Source of the DNA: JAVBSN01 sp031556525 | Lineage (GTDB): Bacteria; Bacillota; Clostridia; Lachnospirales; Lachnospiraceae | DNA: 64,000 bases | Assembly: GCA_031556525.1 (NCBI GenBank) | Contig: JAVBSS010000002.1 | Coordinates: 1 to 64,000 of the forward strand | Direction of reading: 5' to 3' | Shown: positions 1 through 8,092 of the stretch, piece by piece | How the letters are laid out: each line of letters begins with the position of its first letter | Position numbering within the stretch: the first letter of the stretch is position 1 | The notes under the pieces: generated by a model | Told to the model about the DNA's origin: nothing | Databases searched by the model: none | What the model saw: the letters and a program-made list of their open reading frames with translations, nothing else | Made by a program: the position numbers and the translations under genes

Positions 1-1092
1 GGCTTAGAAGAGATTAAGACAGAAGTAAAAGCAATCGAAGAAGCGATATTCAACCCATCATACGGACTTGAGGAAATTAAGTCAGAAGTGAAGGCAATCG
101 AAGAAGCAGTATTCGACCCATCCTACGGTTTAGAGGAAATCAAGACAGAAGTAAGAAGTATTGAGAGTACAATCAACAATCCATCATATGGATTAAAAGA
201 AATCAAGTCTGAAATTAAAGCAATAGAAGAAGCGGTATACGACCCATCATACGGCTTAGAGGAAATCAAGTCTGAAATTAAAGCAATCGAAGAAGCGGTA
301 TTCAACCCATCCTACGGCTTAGAAGAGATTAAGACAGAAGTAAAAGCAATCGAAGAAGCGATATTCAACCCATCATACGGACTTGAGGAAATTAAGTCAG
401 AAGTGAAGGCAATCGAAGAAGCAGTATTCGACCCATCATATGGACTTGAAGAGATTAAGACAGAAGTAAGAAGTATTGAGAGTACAATCAATAATCCATC
501 ATATGGATTGAAAGAAATCAAGTCTGAAATCAAGGCAATCGAAGAAGCGATATTCAACCCATCATACGGACTTGAGGAAATTAAGTCAGAGGTGAAGGCA
601 ATTGAAGGAGCAGTATTCGACCCATCATATGGACTTGAAGAGATTAAGACAGAAGTAAGAAATATTGAGAGTACAATCAATAACCCATCATATGGATTGA
701 AAGAAATCAAGTCTGAAATCAAGGCAATTGAAGGAGCAGTATTCGACCCATCATATGGTCTTGAGGAAATTAAGACAGAAGTAAGAAACATTGAGAGTAC
801 AATCAACAATCCATCATATGGATTGAAAGAAATCAAGTCTGAAATCAAGGCGATCGAGGGAGCGGTATTTGACCCATCATATGGCTTAGAGGAAATCAAA
901 GAGGAAGTAAGAAATATTGAGAGTGCAATATATAATCCATCATTCGGATTGTATGAGATAAAGACAGAAATTATTGAGATTATTGATAAATTGAATAGCC
1001 CAGTATTTGGTTTACCAGTAATGAATCAAAGAATAGAAAATATTGAAAGCAGAGTGGAATATATTATATCTTTACTTTCAAAAGTAAATTAA
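1..1092 (+). CDS. Tandem-repeat coiled-coil-like protein (5' end outside window)
   Basis: The reading frame is open from base 1, so the true start lies to the left; a GTG at 88 is internal to the repeat pattern and is not a convincing start. The visible 363 residues are almost wholly a 21-residue repeat with the core PSYGLEEIKxEVKxIEE, acidic and helix-favouring with a Pro-Ser-Tyr-Gly turn. The last two units decay (PSFGLYEIK, then SPVFGLPVM) into a short C-terminal tail. No signal peptide can be judged because the N terminus is missing. I do not recognise a named family. Regular repeats of this kind occur in surface, spore-coat or fibre-like proteins, and the glycosyltransferase directly downstream suggests the product could be glycosylated, but that is inference. 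Confidence 0.85.
   Translation, partial: GLEEIKTEVKAIEEAIFNPSYGLEEIKSEVKAIEEAVFDPSYGLEEIKTEVRSIESTINNPSYGLKEIKSEIKAIEEAVYDPSYGLEEIKSEIKAIEEAVFNPSYGLEEIKTEVKAIEEAIFNPSYGLEEIKSEVKAIEEAVFDPSYGLEEIKTEVRSIESTINNPSYGLKEIKSEIKAIEEAIFNPSYGLEEIKSEVKAIEGAVFDPSYGLEEIKTEVRNIESTINNPSYGLKEIKSEIKAIEGAVFDPSYGLEEIKTEVRNIESTINNPSYGLKEIKSEIKAIEGAVFDPSYGLEEIKEEVRNIESAIYNPSFGLYEIKTEIIEIIDKLNSPVFGLPVMNQRIENIESRVEYIISLLSKVN
31..1038 (+). repeat. Tandem 63-bp coding repeat, about 16 units
   Basis: Unit starts fall every 63 bp from base 31 (31, 94, 157, 220 and so on to 976). Units alternate between two flavours at protein level, AIEEAVFDPSYGLEEIK and SIESTINNPSYGLKEIK, which hints at expansion by duplication of two- or three-unit blocks. 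Near-identical DNA between neighbours points to recent expansion or gene conversion. The last unit is degenerate. Confidence 0.95.
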
Positions 1093-1127
1093 TCATTATT
1101 AAAAATTAAAATAAAGGGGTATCAACA

Positions 1128-1172
1128 GTGAAAATTGCTGGAATGATGCCCCTTAAAGGAGGGGCATTTTGA
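1128..1172 (+). CDS. 14-codon leader ORF overlapping the glycosyltransferase start
   Basis: GTG at 1128 follows an AAAGGGG ribosome site and encodes VKIAGMMPLKGGAF. Its TGA (1170-1172) overlaps the TTG start of the next gene (1169-1171). Arrangement, spacing and overlap fit a translationally coupled leader peptide. No similarity or composition evidence is possible at this length, so it may be chance. Confidence 0.4.
   Translation: MKIAGMMPLKGGAF
1147..1166 (+). promoter_or_regulatory. Hairpin enclosing the glycosyltransferase ribosome site
   Basis: TGCCCCT (1147-1153) pairs perfectly with AGGGGCA (1160-1166), leaving TAAAGG in the loop. The AAGGAGG ribosome site of the next gene spans the loop and the 3' arm, so the stem would partly hide it. 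Four T residues follow, so it could also be a weak terminator for the repeat gene. Translation of the 14-codon leader would run through and open the stem. Confidence 0.55.
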
Positions 1173-2275
1173 TAACACTAAGCCTATGCATGATTGTAAA
1201 AAATGAAGAAGATACTCTTGCCAGATGCTTAGATGGCATGAAGGATATAGCAGATGAAATAATTATTGTAGATACAGGTTCTGATGATAAAACCAAGGAG
1301 ATAGCCCAAAAATATACAGAGCATATATATGATTTTGAATGGGTAGATGATTTTTCAAAAGCTAGAAATTACTCGTTTTCAAAAGCAAGCATGGAATATG
1401 TTATGTGGCTAGATGCGGATGATGTAATTTTAGAAAAAGATAGGATTGAATTAAAAAAGCTAAAAGAGACTCTTAATAAAGAGGTTGATACTGTTATTAT
1501 GAAATATGATCTCACTTCTAGAGAAAATGGAAAGGTGGTAACCTATTTTTATCGAGAAAGAATAGTGAAAAGAAGTAATGAGTTTAAATGGTATGATCCT
1601 GTTCATGAATATATACTTTATAGTGGGAAATACATGAAGATAGATACTGCTGTAACTCATATGAAGATGCATGCACCTACCAGAAGAAACTTGGATATAC
1701 TTGAAAAATATATTGATAGTGGAAATGAATTAGATGATCGTAAATGTTTTTATTATGCAAGAGAATTATTTCATGCAAAAGAATTTGATAAGGCAGCTAT
1801 ATATTATAATAAATTCTTGGAAACGGATACAGGTTTAATATCTAATTATTTAGATTCATGCATTGAACTATCTAGCTATTATGATTATAAAAAAGATGAC
1901 AAAAACAGTATTAAAACACTTTTAAAATTTTTTGAAAAGGAAGGCCCTCGTGCAGAAATATGTTGTAAGATAGGTTATTATTATAAGGATAGAGAAGATT
2001 ATCAAAAAGCAATTTCATGGTTTTTGTTGGCACCATATACGGCAAAACCGGTATCACTTGGTGGTGTAATGCCACAATATTGGGACTATATTCCGTATAT
2101 GGAACTATGCTCATGCTATTATCATATGGGTTTAATTGATGAGGCAATCATATATAATGAAAAAGCAGCAGAGCTTTATCCGTCAGATGAGAAAATATGT
2201 CATAATAGAGCATATCTTGGTCTAATAAAAGAAAAATTAGTAAAAAAACTTAATAGTATGAAACAAGAACAGTAA
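1169..2275 (+). CDS. Family 2 glycosyltransferase with C-terminal TPR-like repeats
   Basis: A 368-residue protein. The GT-A domain fills residues 1-170: CMIVKNEEDTLARCL near the N terminus, DTGSDDKT (nucleotide-sugar site), DDFSKARN, and DADD at about residues 85-88 as the metal-binding DXD motif. From about 190 to 355 come helical TPR-like repeats (for example YYARELFHAKEFDKAAIYY and YHMGLIDEAIIYNEKAAELY). This arrangement is typical of SunS-like glycosyltransferases in Firmicutes that modify peptides or proteins. The start is a TTG with AAAGGAGG seven bases upstream; no ATG fits better. It lies just after the repeat protein gene, probably in the same transcript, so that protein is a candidate acceptor. 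The acceptor and sugar are not determined. Confidence 0.85.
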   Translation: MITLSLCMIVKNEEDTLARCLDGMKDIADEIIIVDTGSDDKTKEIAQKYTEHIYDFEWVDDFSKARNYSFSKASMEYVMWLDADDVILEKDRIELKKLKETLNKEVDTVIMKYDLTSRENGKVVTYFYRERIVKRSNEFKWYDPVHEYILYSGKYMKIDTAVTHMKMHAPTRRNLDILEKYIDSGNELDDRKCFYYARELFHAKEFDKAAIYYNKFLETDTGLISNYLDSCIELSSYYDYKKDDKNSIKTLLKFFEKEGPRAEICCKIGYYYKDREDYQKAISWFLLAPYTAKPVSLGGVMPQYWDYIPYMELCSCYYHMGLIDEAIIYNEKAAELYPSDEKICHNRAYLGLIKEKLVKKLNSMKQEQ

Positions 2276-2284
2276 TATTAAAAT

Positions 2285-2322
2285 AAGCATATCTTTTATT
2301 CAGAAGAGATATGCTTGTTTTT
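2285..2322 (+). terminator. Intrinsic terminator after the glycosyltransferase
   Basis: AAGCATATCT (2285-2294) and AGATATGCTT (2307-2316) form a 10-bp perfect stem followed by GTTTTTAT. Confidence 0.9.
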
Positions 2323-2389
2323 ATACTTGCTTTTTCTATTTGATTCTGAATAAAAAATTTAGGATAAAACAAAACATATGAGTAAAACA

Positions 2390-2418
2390 TTGAAAAAATC
2401 TTAGAATAATGATAAACT
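2390..2418 (+). promoter_or_regulatory. Sigma-A promoter for malic enzyme
   Basis: TTGAAA (2390-2395), 17-bp spacer, TAAACT (2413-2418), about 65 bp before the gene and just after the preceding terminator. The rest of the 207-bp gap holds nothing else I can identify. Confidence 0.55.
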
Positions 2419-2482
2419 TTTAGCGGTACATATTTTGAGTAATAAAATAATTTAATTATGATATACGAAAGGACAACAAACT

Positions 2483-3655
2483 ATGGATTACGCAGTAGAA
2501 TCATTAAAATTACATCATGAATGGAAAGGGAAGATTGAGGTTACTACAAGAGTTCCTCTTGAGACAAAAGAAGATTTGTCGTTAGCATACACTCCAGGTG
2601 TTGCTCAACCTTGTCTAGAGATTCAAAAAGATATAAATAAGAGCTATGAACTTACAAGACGTTCTAACTTAGTTGCAGTTGTCACAGATGGAACAGCAGT
2701 ATTAGGACTAGGTGATATTGGGCCAGAAGCAGGTATGCCTGTTATGGAAGGTAAATGTGTTCTTTTCAAAGCATTTGGAGATGTTGATGCAATACCACTT
2801 TGTGTTGGATCAAAGTCTGTAGATGACATTGTAAATACTGTTACTTTACTACAAGGCAGTTTTGGTGGCGTTAATCTAGAAGATATATCAGCACCACGTT
2901 GTTTTGAAATAGAGAGAAGATTAAAAGAAACTTGTGATATACCAATTTTCCATGATGATCAACATGGAACAGCAGTTGTTACTCTTGCAGCACTAATTAA
3001 TGCATTAAAATTAACAGGAAAAGAAATTGATAAGATAAGAGTAGTAACAAGTGGAGCAGGAGCAGCAGGTATAGCAATTATCAAATTACTTATAGCAATG
3101 GGATTAAAAGATGTCGTTCTATGTGATAGACAAGGAGCAATCTACAGAGGCAGAGAGAATCTAAATGCTGAGAAGATAGAGATGGCAGAGATTACTAATG
3201 TAGAGATGAGAAAAGGAAGCCTTGCAGATGTATTAGTAGGTGCAGATGTATTTATAGGTGTATCTGCTCCGGGATGTGTTACACCTGAGATGGTAAAAAG
3301 CATGAATGAGAATCCTATTCTTTTCCCAATGGCAAATCCTACACCAGAGATTATGCCTGATCTTGCTAAAGAAGCAGGAGCAGCAGTTGTTGGAACAGGA
3401 AGAAGTGATTTCCCTAATCAGATTAACAATGTACTAGCTTTCCCAGGTATATTTAGAGGTGCGCTTGATGTTAGAGCAAGCGATATTAATGATGAAATGA
3501 AAATAGCGGCAGCAAATGCAATTGCATCTTTTGTAACAGATGAGAACTTATCAGCAGACTATATTATTCCAAGTGCACTTGATAAGACAGTAGCAACAGC
3601 AGTAGCTGAGGCAGTAGCAAAGGCAGCAAGAGATACAGGTGTTGCTAGAATATAG
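2483..3655 (+). CDS. NAD(P)-dependent malic enzyme (oxaloacetate-decarboxylating)
   Basis: Cytoplasmic enzyme converting malate to pyruvate and CO2 with reduction of NAD(P)+. The 390-residue length matches the short bacterial form without a phosphotransacetylase domain. The catalytic Tyr sits in AYTPGVAQPC (about residues 36-45). GTAVLGLGDIGPEAGMPVME and the following GKCVLFK carry the Lys and substrate residues, and HDDQHGTA the metal ligands. The Rossmann region begins at VTSGAGAAGIA (about 190), and NPTPEIMP, GTGRSDFPNQINN and FPGIFRGALD complete the family signature. ATG start with GAAAGGA about 12 bases upstream. It is transcribed alone between a promoter and a hairpin. NAD versus NADP preference cannot be read safely. 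Confidence 0.95.
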   Translation: MDYAVESLKLHHEWKGKIEVTTRVPLETKEDLSLAYTPGVAQPCLEIQKDINKSYELTRRSNLVAVVTDGTAVLGLGDIGPEAGMPVMEGKCVLFKAFGDVDAIPLCVGSKSVDDIVNTVTLLQGSFGGVNLEDISAPRCFEIERRLKETCDIPIFHDDQHGTAVVTLAALINALKLTGKEIDKIRVVTSGAGAAGIAIIKLLIAMGLKDVVLCDRQGAIYRGRENLNAEKIEMAEITNVEMRKGSLADVLVGADVFIGVSAPGCVTPEMVKSMNENPILFPMANPTPEIMPDLAKEAGAAVVGTGRSDFPNQINNVLAFPGIFRGALDVRASDINDEMKIAAANAIASFVTDENLSADYIIPSALDKTVATAVAEAVAKAARDTGVARI

Positions 3656-3669
3656 AGCGTATATAATAG

Positions 3670-3699
3670 ATAATCTCTCAGAATACTGGGAGATTATTT
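3670..3699 (+). terminator. Probable terminator or attenuator after malic enzyme
   Basis: ATAATCTCTC (3670-3679) pairs with GGGAGATTAT (3688-3697) with one G-U pair. The T-tract is short, so read-through into the next gene is possible. Confidence 0.55.
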
Positions 3700-3728
3700 C
3701 AGTTAAAAATATTATTGGGGAGATTAAT

Positions 3729-4379
3729 ATGCAAAAGATAAAATATGATGTTAAAGACAAAAAAATATATTTTAGATTAGCAATTATAGTGTTGATATTA
3801 TTCATAGCTGATATTGTTGTACTAAATGTAGCTGATTTAGGAAGAATGTCAACGGAACTGGAAGTATTTCTTGTAATATTAAGCATGGTACTAGGACCAC
3901 TAGATTTTGCTCTTTGGGTAAGATATGCAGAAGTTGTCGGATATTTGCACAGATTGAGTAAATATGGATATGAGTTACCGTATAATAAAAAAGATTATGG
4001 TGATAATCAGGAGCAATTAATACACTCTGTAGATAATATGAAACAACTATCAGATAAGAATATTGGTAGCATAATACTTACAATTTGTTCTGGAGGAACA
4101 CTTATAGGTTTGATTATATATTATTATTCAAAAACGTGGCAATATTCAAGTGTAGTTTTTGGAGGTGTCTTGCCAATTATAATAATTATGTGGTTAATAC
4201 TAGCAATATATTATGCTAGACAAATATCAAACAGGGAATATAAAGATGATGTACAAATAGATGCCCTAAGAAAAGATAGGACACCTATAATAAATGGTAT
4301 TGTAACTATTATGTTATTGCTTTTTATAACATGGATGGGAATAGAGATATTAAATGATATTCTAAGTAGTTGTTGCTAA
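3729..4379 (+). CDS. Multi-pass membrane protein, unknown function
   Basis: A 216-residue protein starting at ATG 3729 behind TTGGGGAGAT; an upstream ATG in frame (3639) overlaps malic enzyme and has no ribosome site. Five or six hydrophobic segments are visible: residues about 14-34 and 42-64, then IILTICSGGTLIGLIIYYY (about 112-130), VLPIIIIMWLILAIYYA (about 145-162) and IVTIMLLLFITWMGIEIL (about 190-208). A soluble stretch of about 45 residues lies between the second and third pairs. I recognise no family motif. It stands alone between malic enzyme and the DUF5714 gene. Confidence 0.7.
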   Translation: MQKIKYDVKDKKIYFRLAIIVLILFIADIVVLNVADLGRMSTELEVFLVILSMVLGPLDFALWVRYAEVVGYLHRLSKYGYELPYNKKDYGDNQEQLIHSVDNMKQLSDKNIGSIILTICSGGTLIGLIIYYYSKTWQYSSVVFGGVLPIIIIMWLILAIYYARQISNREYKDDVQIDALRKDRTPIINGIVTIMLLLFITWMGIEILNDILSSCC

Positions 4380-4462
4380 AAGAATATAAATCTATACACA
4401 CATATTGGCGTCTATCTATATATGTGATATGTTGTATATATAAATACTTAGGAGGAATCATT

Positions 4463-5029
4463 ATGGATTACACAATGGATGAACGTTGCACAAAGATAAT
4501 AGATACTTGCTTAGAAATCAAAGACACAAATCCAATTACAATTTTTAAAGAAATTGCACAAATGGATTTTATTAGAATACATGGGCCAGAGCATCACATC
4601 TTAGATGGCTCAGTAATATTAACTGCATATTATAATGCTGGTGGAGATATAGATTTGGAGAAGTCTTTAATTGAACTTATGAATAGAGGAAAGCAGATGC
4701 CAGGAGCCACTTGTGGTATGTGGGGAGTATGCGGAGCAGTATCATCATTAGGTGCAGCATTTTCTATTATAGATGGAACGGGACCCTTGTCTACAGATAG
4801 TTCTTGGGGAGAGCATATGAAATATACTTCGCTAGCCTTAGAAAAATTAGCAGAGATTGGTGGCCCAAGATGTTGTAAGCGACATGCATTTTTAGTAATT
4901 ACAGAGGCAATAAAATATATTGATACGCATTATAATATTAGATTAGATGAAACAAATATTAAATGTGAATTTGCCAAATACAATGAACAGTGTATTGGTA
5001 AGAGATGTCCATTTTCGGAGGTGAACTAA
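4463..5029 (+). CDS. DUF5714-family protein, Cys-rich
   Basis: A 188-residue protein starting at ATG 4463 with TAGGAGGA eight bases upstream. It contains RIHGPEHHILDG (about residues 37-48), PGATCGMWGVCGA (about 84-96), GGPRCCKRHAFLVI (about 130-143) and a C-terminal C-x4-C cluster (CIGKRC). The pattern fits DUF5714, a family of unknown biochemical role also found fused to methyltransferases. The conserved His and Cys residues suggest metal binding (inference). Its TAA overlaps the ATG of the next gene by one base (TAATG), so the two are co-translated. Confidence 0.7.
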   Translation: MDYTMDERCTKIIDTCLEIKDTNPITIFKEIAQMDFIRIHGPEHHILDGSVILTAYYNAGGDIDLEKSLIELMNRGKQMPGATCGMWGVCGAVSSLGAAFSIIDGTGPLSTDSSWGEHMKYTSLALEKLAEIGGPRCCKRHAFLVITEAIKYIDTHYNIRLDETNIKCEFAKYNEQCIGKRCPFSEVN

Positions 5030-5430
5030 TGAAGGTAGCATTTATATGTATTCATAATTCTTGTAGAAGCCAAATGGCAGAAGCACTAGGTAAACATTTT
5101 GCATCTGAGGTATTTGAGAGTTATTCAGCAGGAACGCAGACGAAACCACAGATAAATCAAGATGCAGTTAGAATAATTAAAATGCTGTATGGAATAGATA
5201 TGGAGCAAACTCAGTATTCAAAATTAGTTACAGATATTCCGACTCCGGACATTGCAATATCAATGGGATGTGATGTAGGATGCCCTTATATTGGACGAGA
5301 ATATGATGATAACTGGGAACTTGAAGATCCAACTGGCAAGGATGATGAAGAGTTTATTAGAATTGCAAAAACTATTGAAGAAAATATCTTGAAATTAAAA
5401 GACAAAATAGTTGACTCTAAAGTTAACTAG
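5029..5430 (+). CDS. Low-molecular-weight phosphatase / arsenate reductase-like protein
   Basis: A 133-residue protein of the LMW tyrosine phosphatase fold, also used by thioredoxin-coupled ArsC. The P-loop CIHNSCR (residues 7-13) fits C-x5-R with a second Cys as in ArsC, and CDVGC (about 83-87) could supply the redox Cys pair. NWELEDPTGKDDEEF (about 98-112) carries the ArsC-type general-acid Asp. These features favour arsenate reductase over plain phosphatase. No arsR, arsB or acr3 gene is nearby, so an arsenic role is not supported by context. It is translationally coupled to the DUF5714 gene (TAATG, ribosome site CGGAGGTG). Confidence 0.8.
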   Translation: MKVAFICIHNSCRSQMAEALGKHFASEVFESYSAGTQTKPQINQDAVRIIKMLYGIDMEQTQYSKLVTDIPTPDIAISMGCDVGCPYIGREYDDNWELEDPTGKDDEEFIRIAKTIEENILKLKDKIVDSKVN

Positions 5431-5481
5431 AGTGTTATACTTTGTATATAATAAATGATTATACGAAAAGGAGAATTGAAT

Positions 5482-6042
5482 ATGGCAAACACAACAACAA
5501 AAACAATGAATCGCCTTTCAGTAAAAACACAAACATTAGCAACAATTATAGCTATTGTGGCAGCAGTTACTCTTCCACAATTATTTCACACACTAGGAGC
5601 TGTTTCAGGACTAGGAACAGCATTAGGTGAAACATTTCTACCTATGCATTTACCAATAATTTTAGTTGGTTTACTTGCTGGACCTTATGCAGGTGTAATC
5701 GCAGGTGCAATTGCTCCACTTCTAAGCTTTGCAGTTACTGGTATGCCTACAGGACTTATGTTACCATTTATAATGATTGAATTAGCTACTTATGGTCTAT
5801 CAGCAGGACTTCTTCGTAATACTAAGGTGCCTACATTTGGGAAAGTAGTTGTTTCTCAACTTGCAGGTAGAGTGATTCGTGCCATTGCAATATTACTTGC
5901 AGTATATGTACTTGGAAATCAGATGCTTAATATAGCAATAATATGGAAGAGTATTATTACTGGTCTACCAGGAATATTATTTCAATGGACTTTATTACCT
6001 TTATTAATGTTCTGGATAGATAATAGAAAGAGAAATGAGTAG
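5482..6042 (+). CDS. ECF transporter S component (substrate unknown)
   Basis: A 186-residue integral membrane protein starting at ATG 5482 behind AAAAGGAG. About six hydrophobic helices are visible. The core GETFLPMHLPIILVGLLAGP followed by AGVIAGAIAPLLSF (about residues 45-80) is characteristic of energy-coupling-factor S components, which bind a vitamin or similar nutrient and share an EcfA/A'/T module. No EcfA or EcfT gene is in the window, as expected for a group II system. The gene overlaps DUF1893 by 8 bp. The ligand cannot be named from sequence. Confidence 0.8.
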   Translation: MANTTTKTMNRLSVKTQTLATIIAIVAAVTLPQLFHTLGAVSGLGTALGETFLPMHLPIILVGLLAGPYAGVIAGAIAPLLSFAVTGMPTGLMLPFIMIELATYGLSAGLLRNTKVPTFGKVVVSQLAGRVIRAIAILLAVYVLGNQMLNIAIIWKSIITGLPGILFQWTLLPLLMFWIDNRKRNE

Positions 6043-6472
6043 TGATTTAGAACAGGCTAAGAGCCTGTTGGCAGATAGCGAATACACTTGCGTTCTATGT
6101 AAAGGTGAAGAAGTTCATACTAGTACAAAAAGGGGCGTTATGCCGTTGGTGGAATGGTTGAATTCTGATATAAATTTTCATGAATATAGTGCCTCTGATA
6201 AAGTAGTTGGAAAGGCAGCAGCATTTCTATATAGCTTGTTAGGTGTAAAAGAAGTATATGCACCTGTTATGAGTGAATCTGCTATACATACTCTAGCTAA
6301 ACATGGAATTAATCCAACCTGTGACCTTCATGTAGAGACTATTATCAATCGTGCAGGAACAGGAAGTTGTCCAATGGAGCAAACAGTAAAAGATATAATA
6401 GAACCAGAACAAGCATTTATAGCAATACAACAGAAATTAGTAGAGCTATCTGCTAATAATAAAAATGCTTAA
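6035..6472 (+). CDS. DUF1893 family protein
   Basis: A 145-residue soluble protein. Visible features are YTCVLCKGEEVHTSTKRGVMPL (split: YTCVLCKGEE, then TSTKRGVMPL at about 28-37), KVVGKAAAFLYSLLGVKEVY and CPMEQTVKD near the end, which match DUF1893. The GKAAA segment and paired Cys residues look like an active or ligand site (inference). The start overlaps the ECF gene, so the two are probably translated together and linked in function, perhaps by acting on the imported compound. No biochemical role is established. Confidence 0.75.
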   Translation: MSSDLEQAKSLLADSEYTCVLCKGEEVHTSTKRGVMPLVEWLNSDINFHEYSASDKVVGKAAAFLYSLLGVKEVYAPVMSESAIHTLAKHGINPTCDLHVETIINRAGTGSCPMEQTVKDIIEPEQAFIAIQQKLVELSANNKNA

Positions 6473-6491
6473 TCTAACGAGGTGATTAGTT

Positions 6492-6920
6492 ATGACTTAT
6501 ACAATAAAACAAGTATCTGATATAGTGGGGCTTTCAATATCAACGTTACGATATTACGATAATGAGGGATTATTTCCGGATATGGAGAGAAAAGAATCTA
6601 AGTATCGTATATTTACAGATAGAGAAATGGAAACCCTTAAATTAATAGAATGTTTTAAAAAAGCTGGACTTCAGATTAGAGACATAAAGCATTATATGGA
6701 ATTATATAAACAAGGTGATTCTTCATTACAAGAACGCTACGAGATTATGAAGCAGCAAAAGGCACACTTAGAGATGCAACAAGCAGAGCTTAATAAATCT
6801 ATGGCAGTTGTAGATCACAAACTAGAGTATTATTCGGAGGCAATGAGGTTAGGTTCAGAGGCAGAATTAATCAAGAGATGCGAAGAACAATGTAGAGACT
6901 GTGAGGAGGATATTCTATGA
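6492..6920 (+). CDS. MerR-family transcriptional regulator
   Basis: A 142-residue protein. The N-terminal winged helix-turn-helix begins YTIKQVSDIVGLSISTLRYY and continues DNEGLFPDMERKESKYRIF, the standard MerR signature. A long dimerisation helix follows (about 75-125), and a Cys-rich tail CEEQCRDCEED could sense metal or redox state. ATG with GAGGTGAT upstream. Its TGA overlaps the next ATG (ATGA), so regulator and reductase form one unit; this layout is typical of MerR proteins that control an adjacent aldo/keto reductase. Confidence 0.9.
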   Translation: MTYTIKQVSDIVGLSISTLRYYDNEGLFPDMERKESKYRIFTDREMETLKLIECFKKAGLQIRDIKHYMELYKQGDSSLQERYEIMKQQKAHLEMQQAELNKSMAVVDHKLEYYSEAMRLGSEAELIKRCEEQCRDCEEDIL

Positions 6921-8038
6921 GTAATACAGATTATTTTGGAAAAGAAGTTCCGAAGTTAGGCTTTGGACTAATGAGATTACCTAAAAAAGGACTACGTATA
7001 GATGTTGAACAGACTAAGAAGATGGTAGATCTTTTTATGGAAGCAGGTGGTACATATTTTGATACAGCATATGTATATATCGGTTCTGAATCAGCTACAA
7101 AAAAAGCATTGGTTAGTCGTTATCCAAGAGAGAGTTATACTCTTGCAACTAAGTTAAATGCATGGATGATTGTACACAATGAAAAAGCAGCAAAGCAAGA
7201 ATTCTATACAAGTCTTGAAAGAACAGGAGCAGAATATATAGATTATTATTTGCTTCATGCTCTTATGGGAAATAACTATAAAGTTTATGATAAATATCAC
7301 ATATGGGAGTTTGTCAAAGAATTAAAAGATAAGGGTCTAGTTAGACATTATGGATTTTCTTATCATGATGGGCCAGAATTACTTGACCAGATTCTAACAG
7401 AGCATCCAGATGTAGATTTTGTACAGTTACAGATTAACTATGCAGATTGGGAGAATCCAAAGGTTGTTTCTAGAGCTAACTATGAGGTTGCTAGAAAACA
7501 TGGCAAATCAATAGTAGTTATGGAACCAGTTAAAGGAGGAGCATTAGCAAATCCACCGAAAAAGATTAGGGAAATATTTGATGCAGCTAATCCTAATGTG
7601 TCATATGCTTCTTGGGCAATTAGATTTGCAGCGTCTCTAGATGGTATTATTACAGTACTTTCAGGAATGTCTAATGTTGAACAGATGGAAGATAATCTTT
7701 CATATATGAAGGACTTTAAACCGTTAGATGCTGATGAACAAGAAGTAATTCGTAAGGTACAAGAGGAATATGGAAGATTATCAACTATTCCATGTACAGC
7801 TTGTCATTACTGTGTTGATGGTTGTCCGAAGAAGATAGCAATACCAGAGATATTTACAGCAATGAACAAGAGACTTGCAAATGGACAACTTGAAGAGTCT
7901 GTAAAAGATTATGCTGAAGTTGCCACAGAGGGGCATAAAGCATCAGATTGTATTAATTGCAAACAATGTGAAAATGCTTGTCCTCAACATATAGAGATTA
8001 CAGAATATTTAAAAGATTGTGCGGAAGCACTAGAGTAA
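6917..8038 (+). CDS. Aldo/keto reductase with C-terminal 2x[4Fe-4S] domain
   Basis: A 373-residue protein. The N-terminal TIM barrel shows GFGLMRLP, FDTAYVY (catalytic Asp and Tyr), LATKLNAW (Lys) and YYLLHALMG (His). The C terminus carries two ferredoxin-type motifs, CTACHYCVDGCP (about 294-305) and CINCKQCENACP (about 346-357), each C-x2-C-x2-C-x3-CP. This class of iron-sulfur AKR is common in anaerobic Firmicutes and probably couples NAD(P)H chemistry to an electron carrier. The substrate is unknown. It is coupled to merR upstream and followed by a strong terminator. Confidence 0.9.
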   Translation: MSNTDYFGKEVPKLGFGLMRLPKKGLRIDVEQTKKMVDLFMEAGGTYFDTAYVYIGSESATKKALVSRYPRESYTLATKLNAWMIVHNEKAAKQEFYTSLERTGAEYIDYYLLHALMGNNYKVYDKYHIWEFVKELKDKGLVRHYGFSYHDGPELLDQILTEHPDVDFVQLQINYADWENPKVVSRANYEVARKHGKSIVVMEPVKGGALANPPKKIREIFDAANPNVSYASWAIRFAASLDGIITVLSGMSNVEQMEDNLSYMKDFKPLDADEQEVIRKVQEEYGRLSTIPCTACHYCVDGCPKKIAIPEIFTAMNKRLANGQLEESVKDYAEVATEGHKASDCINCKQCENACPQHIEITEYLKDCAEALE

Positions 8039-8043
8039 ATTTT

Positions 8044-8079
8044 AAAGCACTTTTATATTAGATATAGAAGTGCTTTTTT
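8044..8079 (+). terminator. Intrinsic terminator after the aldo/keto reductase
   Basis: AAAGCACTT (8044-8052) and AAGTGCTTT (8068-8076) form a 9-bp stem followed by a T run to 8079. It lies between convergent genes and may act weakly on the minus strand too. Confidence 0.9.
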
Positions 8080-8092
8080 GATAGGTCAATAT

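Noticed and set aside
123..899. Long minus-strand open frames across the repeat gene
   Set aside because: They are shadows of the plus-strand repeats, with no ribosome site and repetitive low-quality translations.
1..1092. CRISPR-like spaced repeats
   Set aside because: The 63-bp units are contiguous, in frame and encode a continuous protein; there are no unique spacers.
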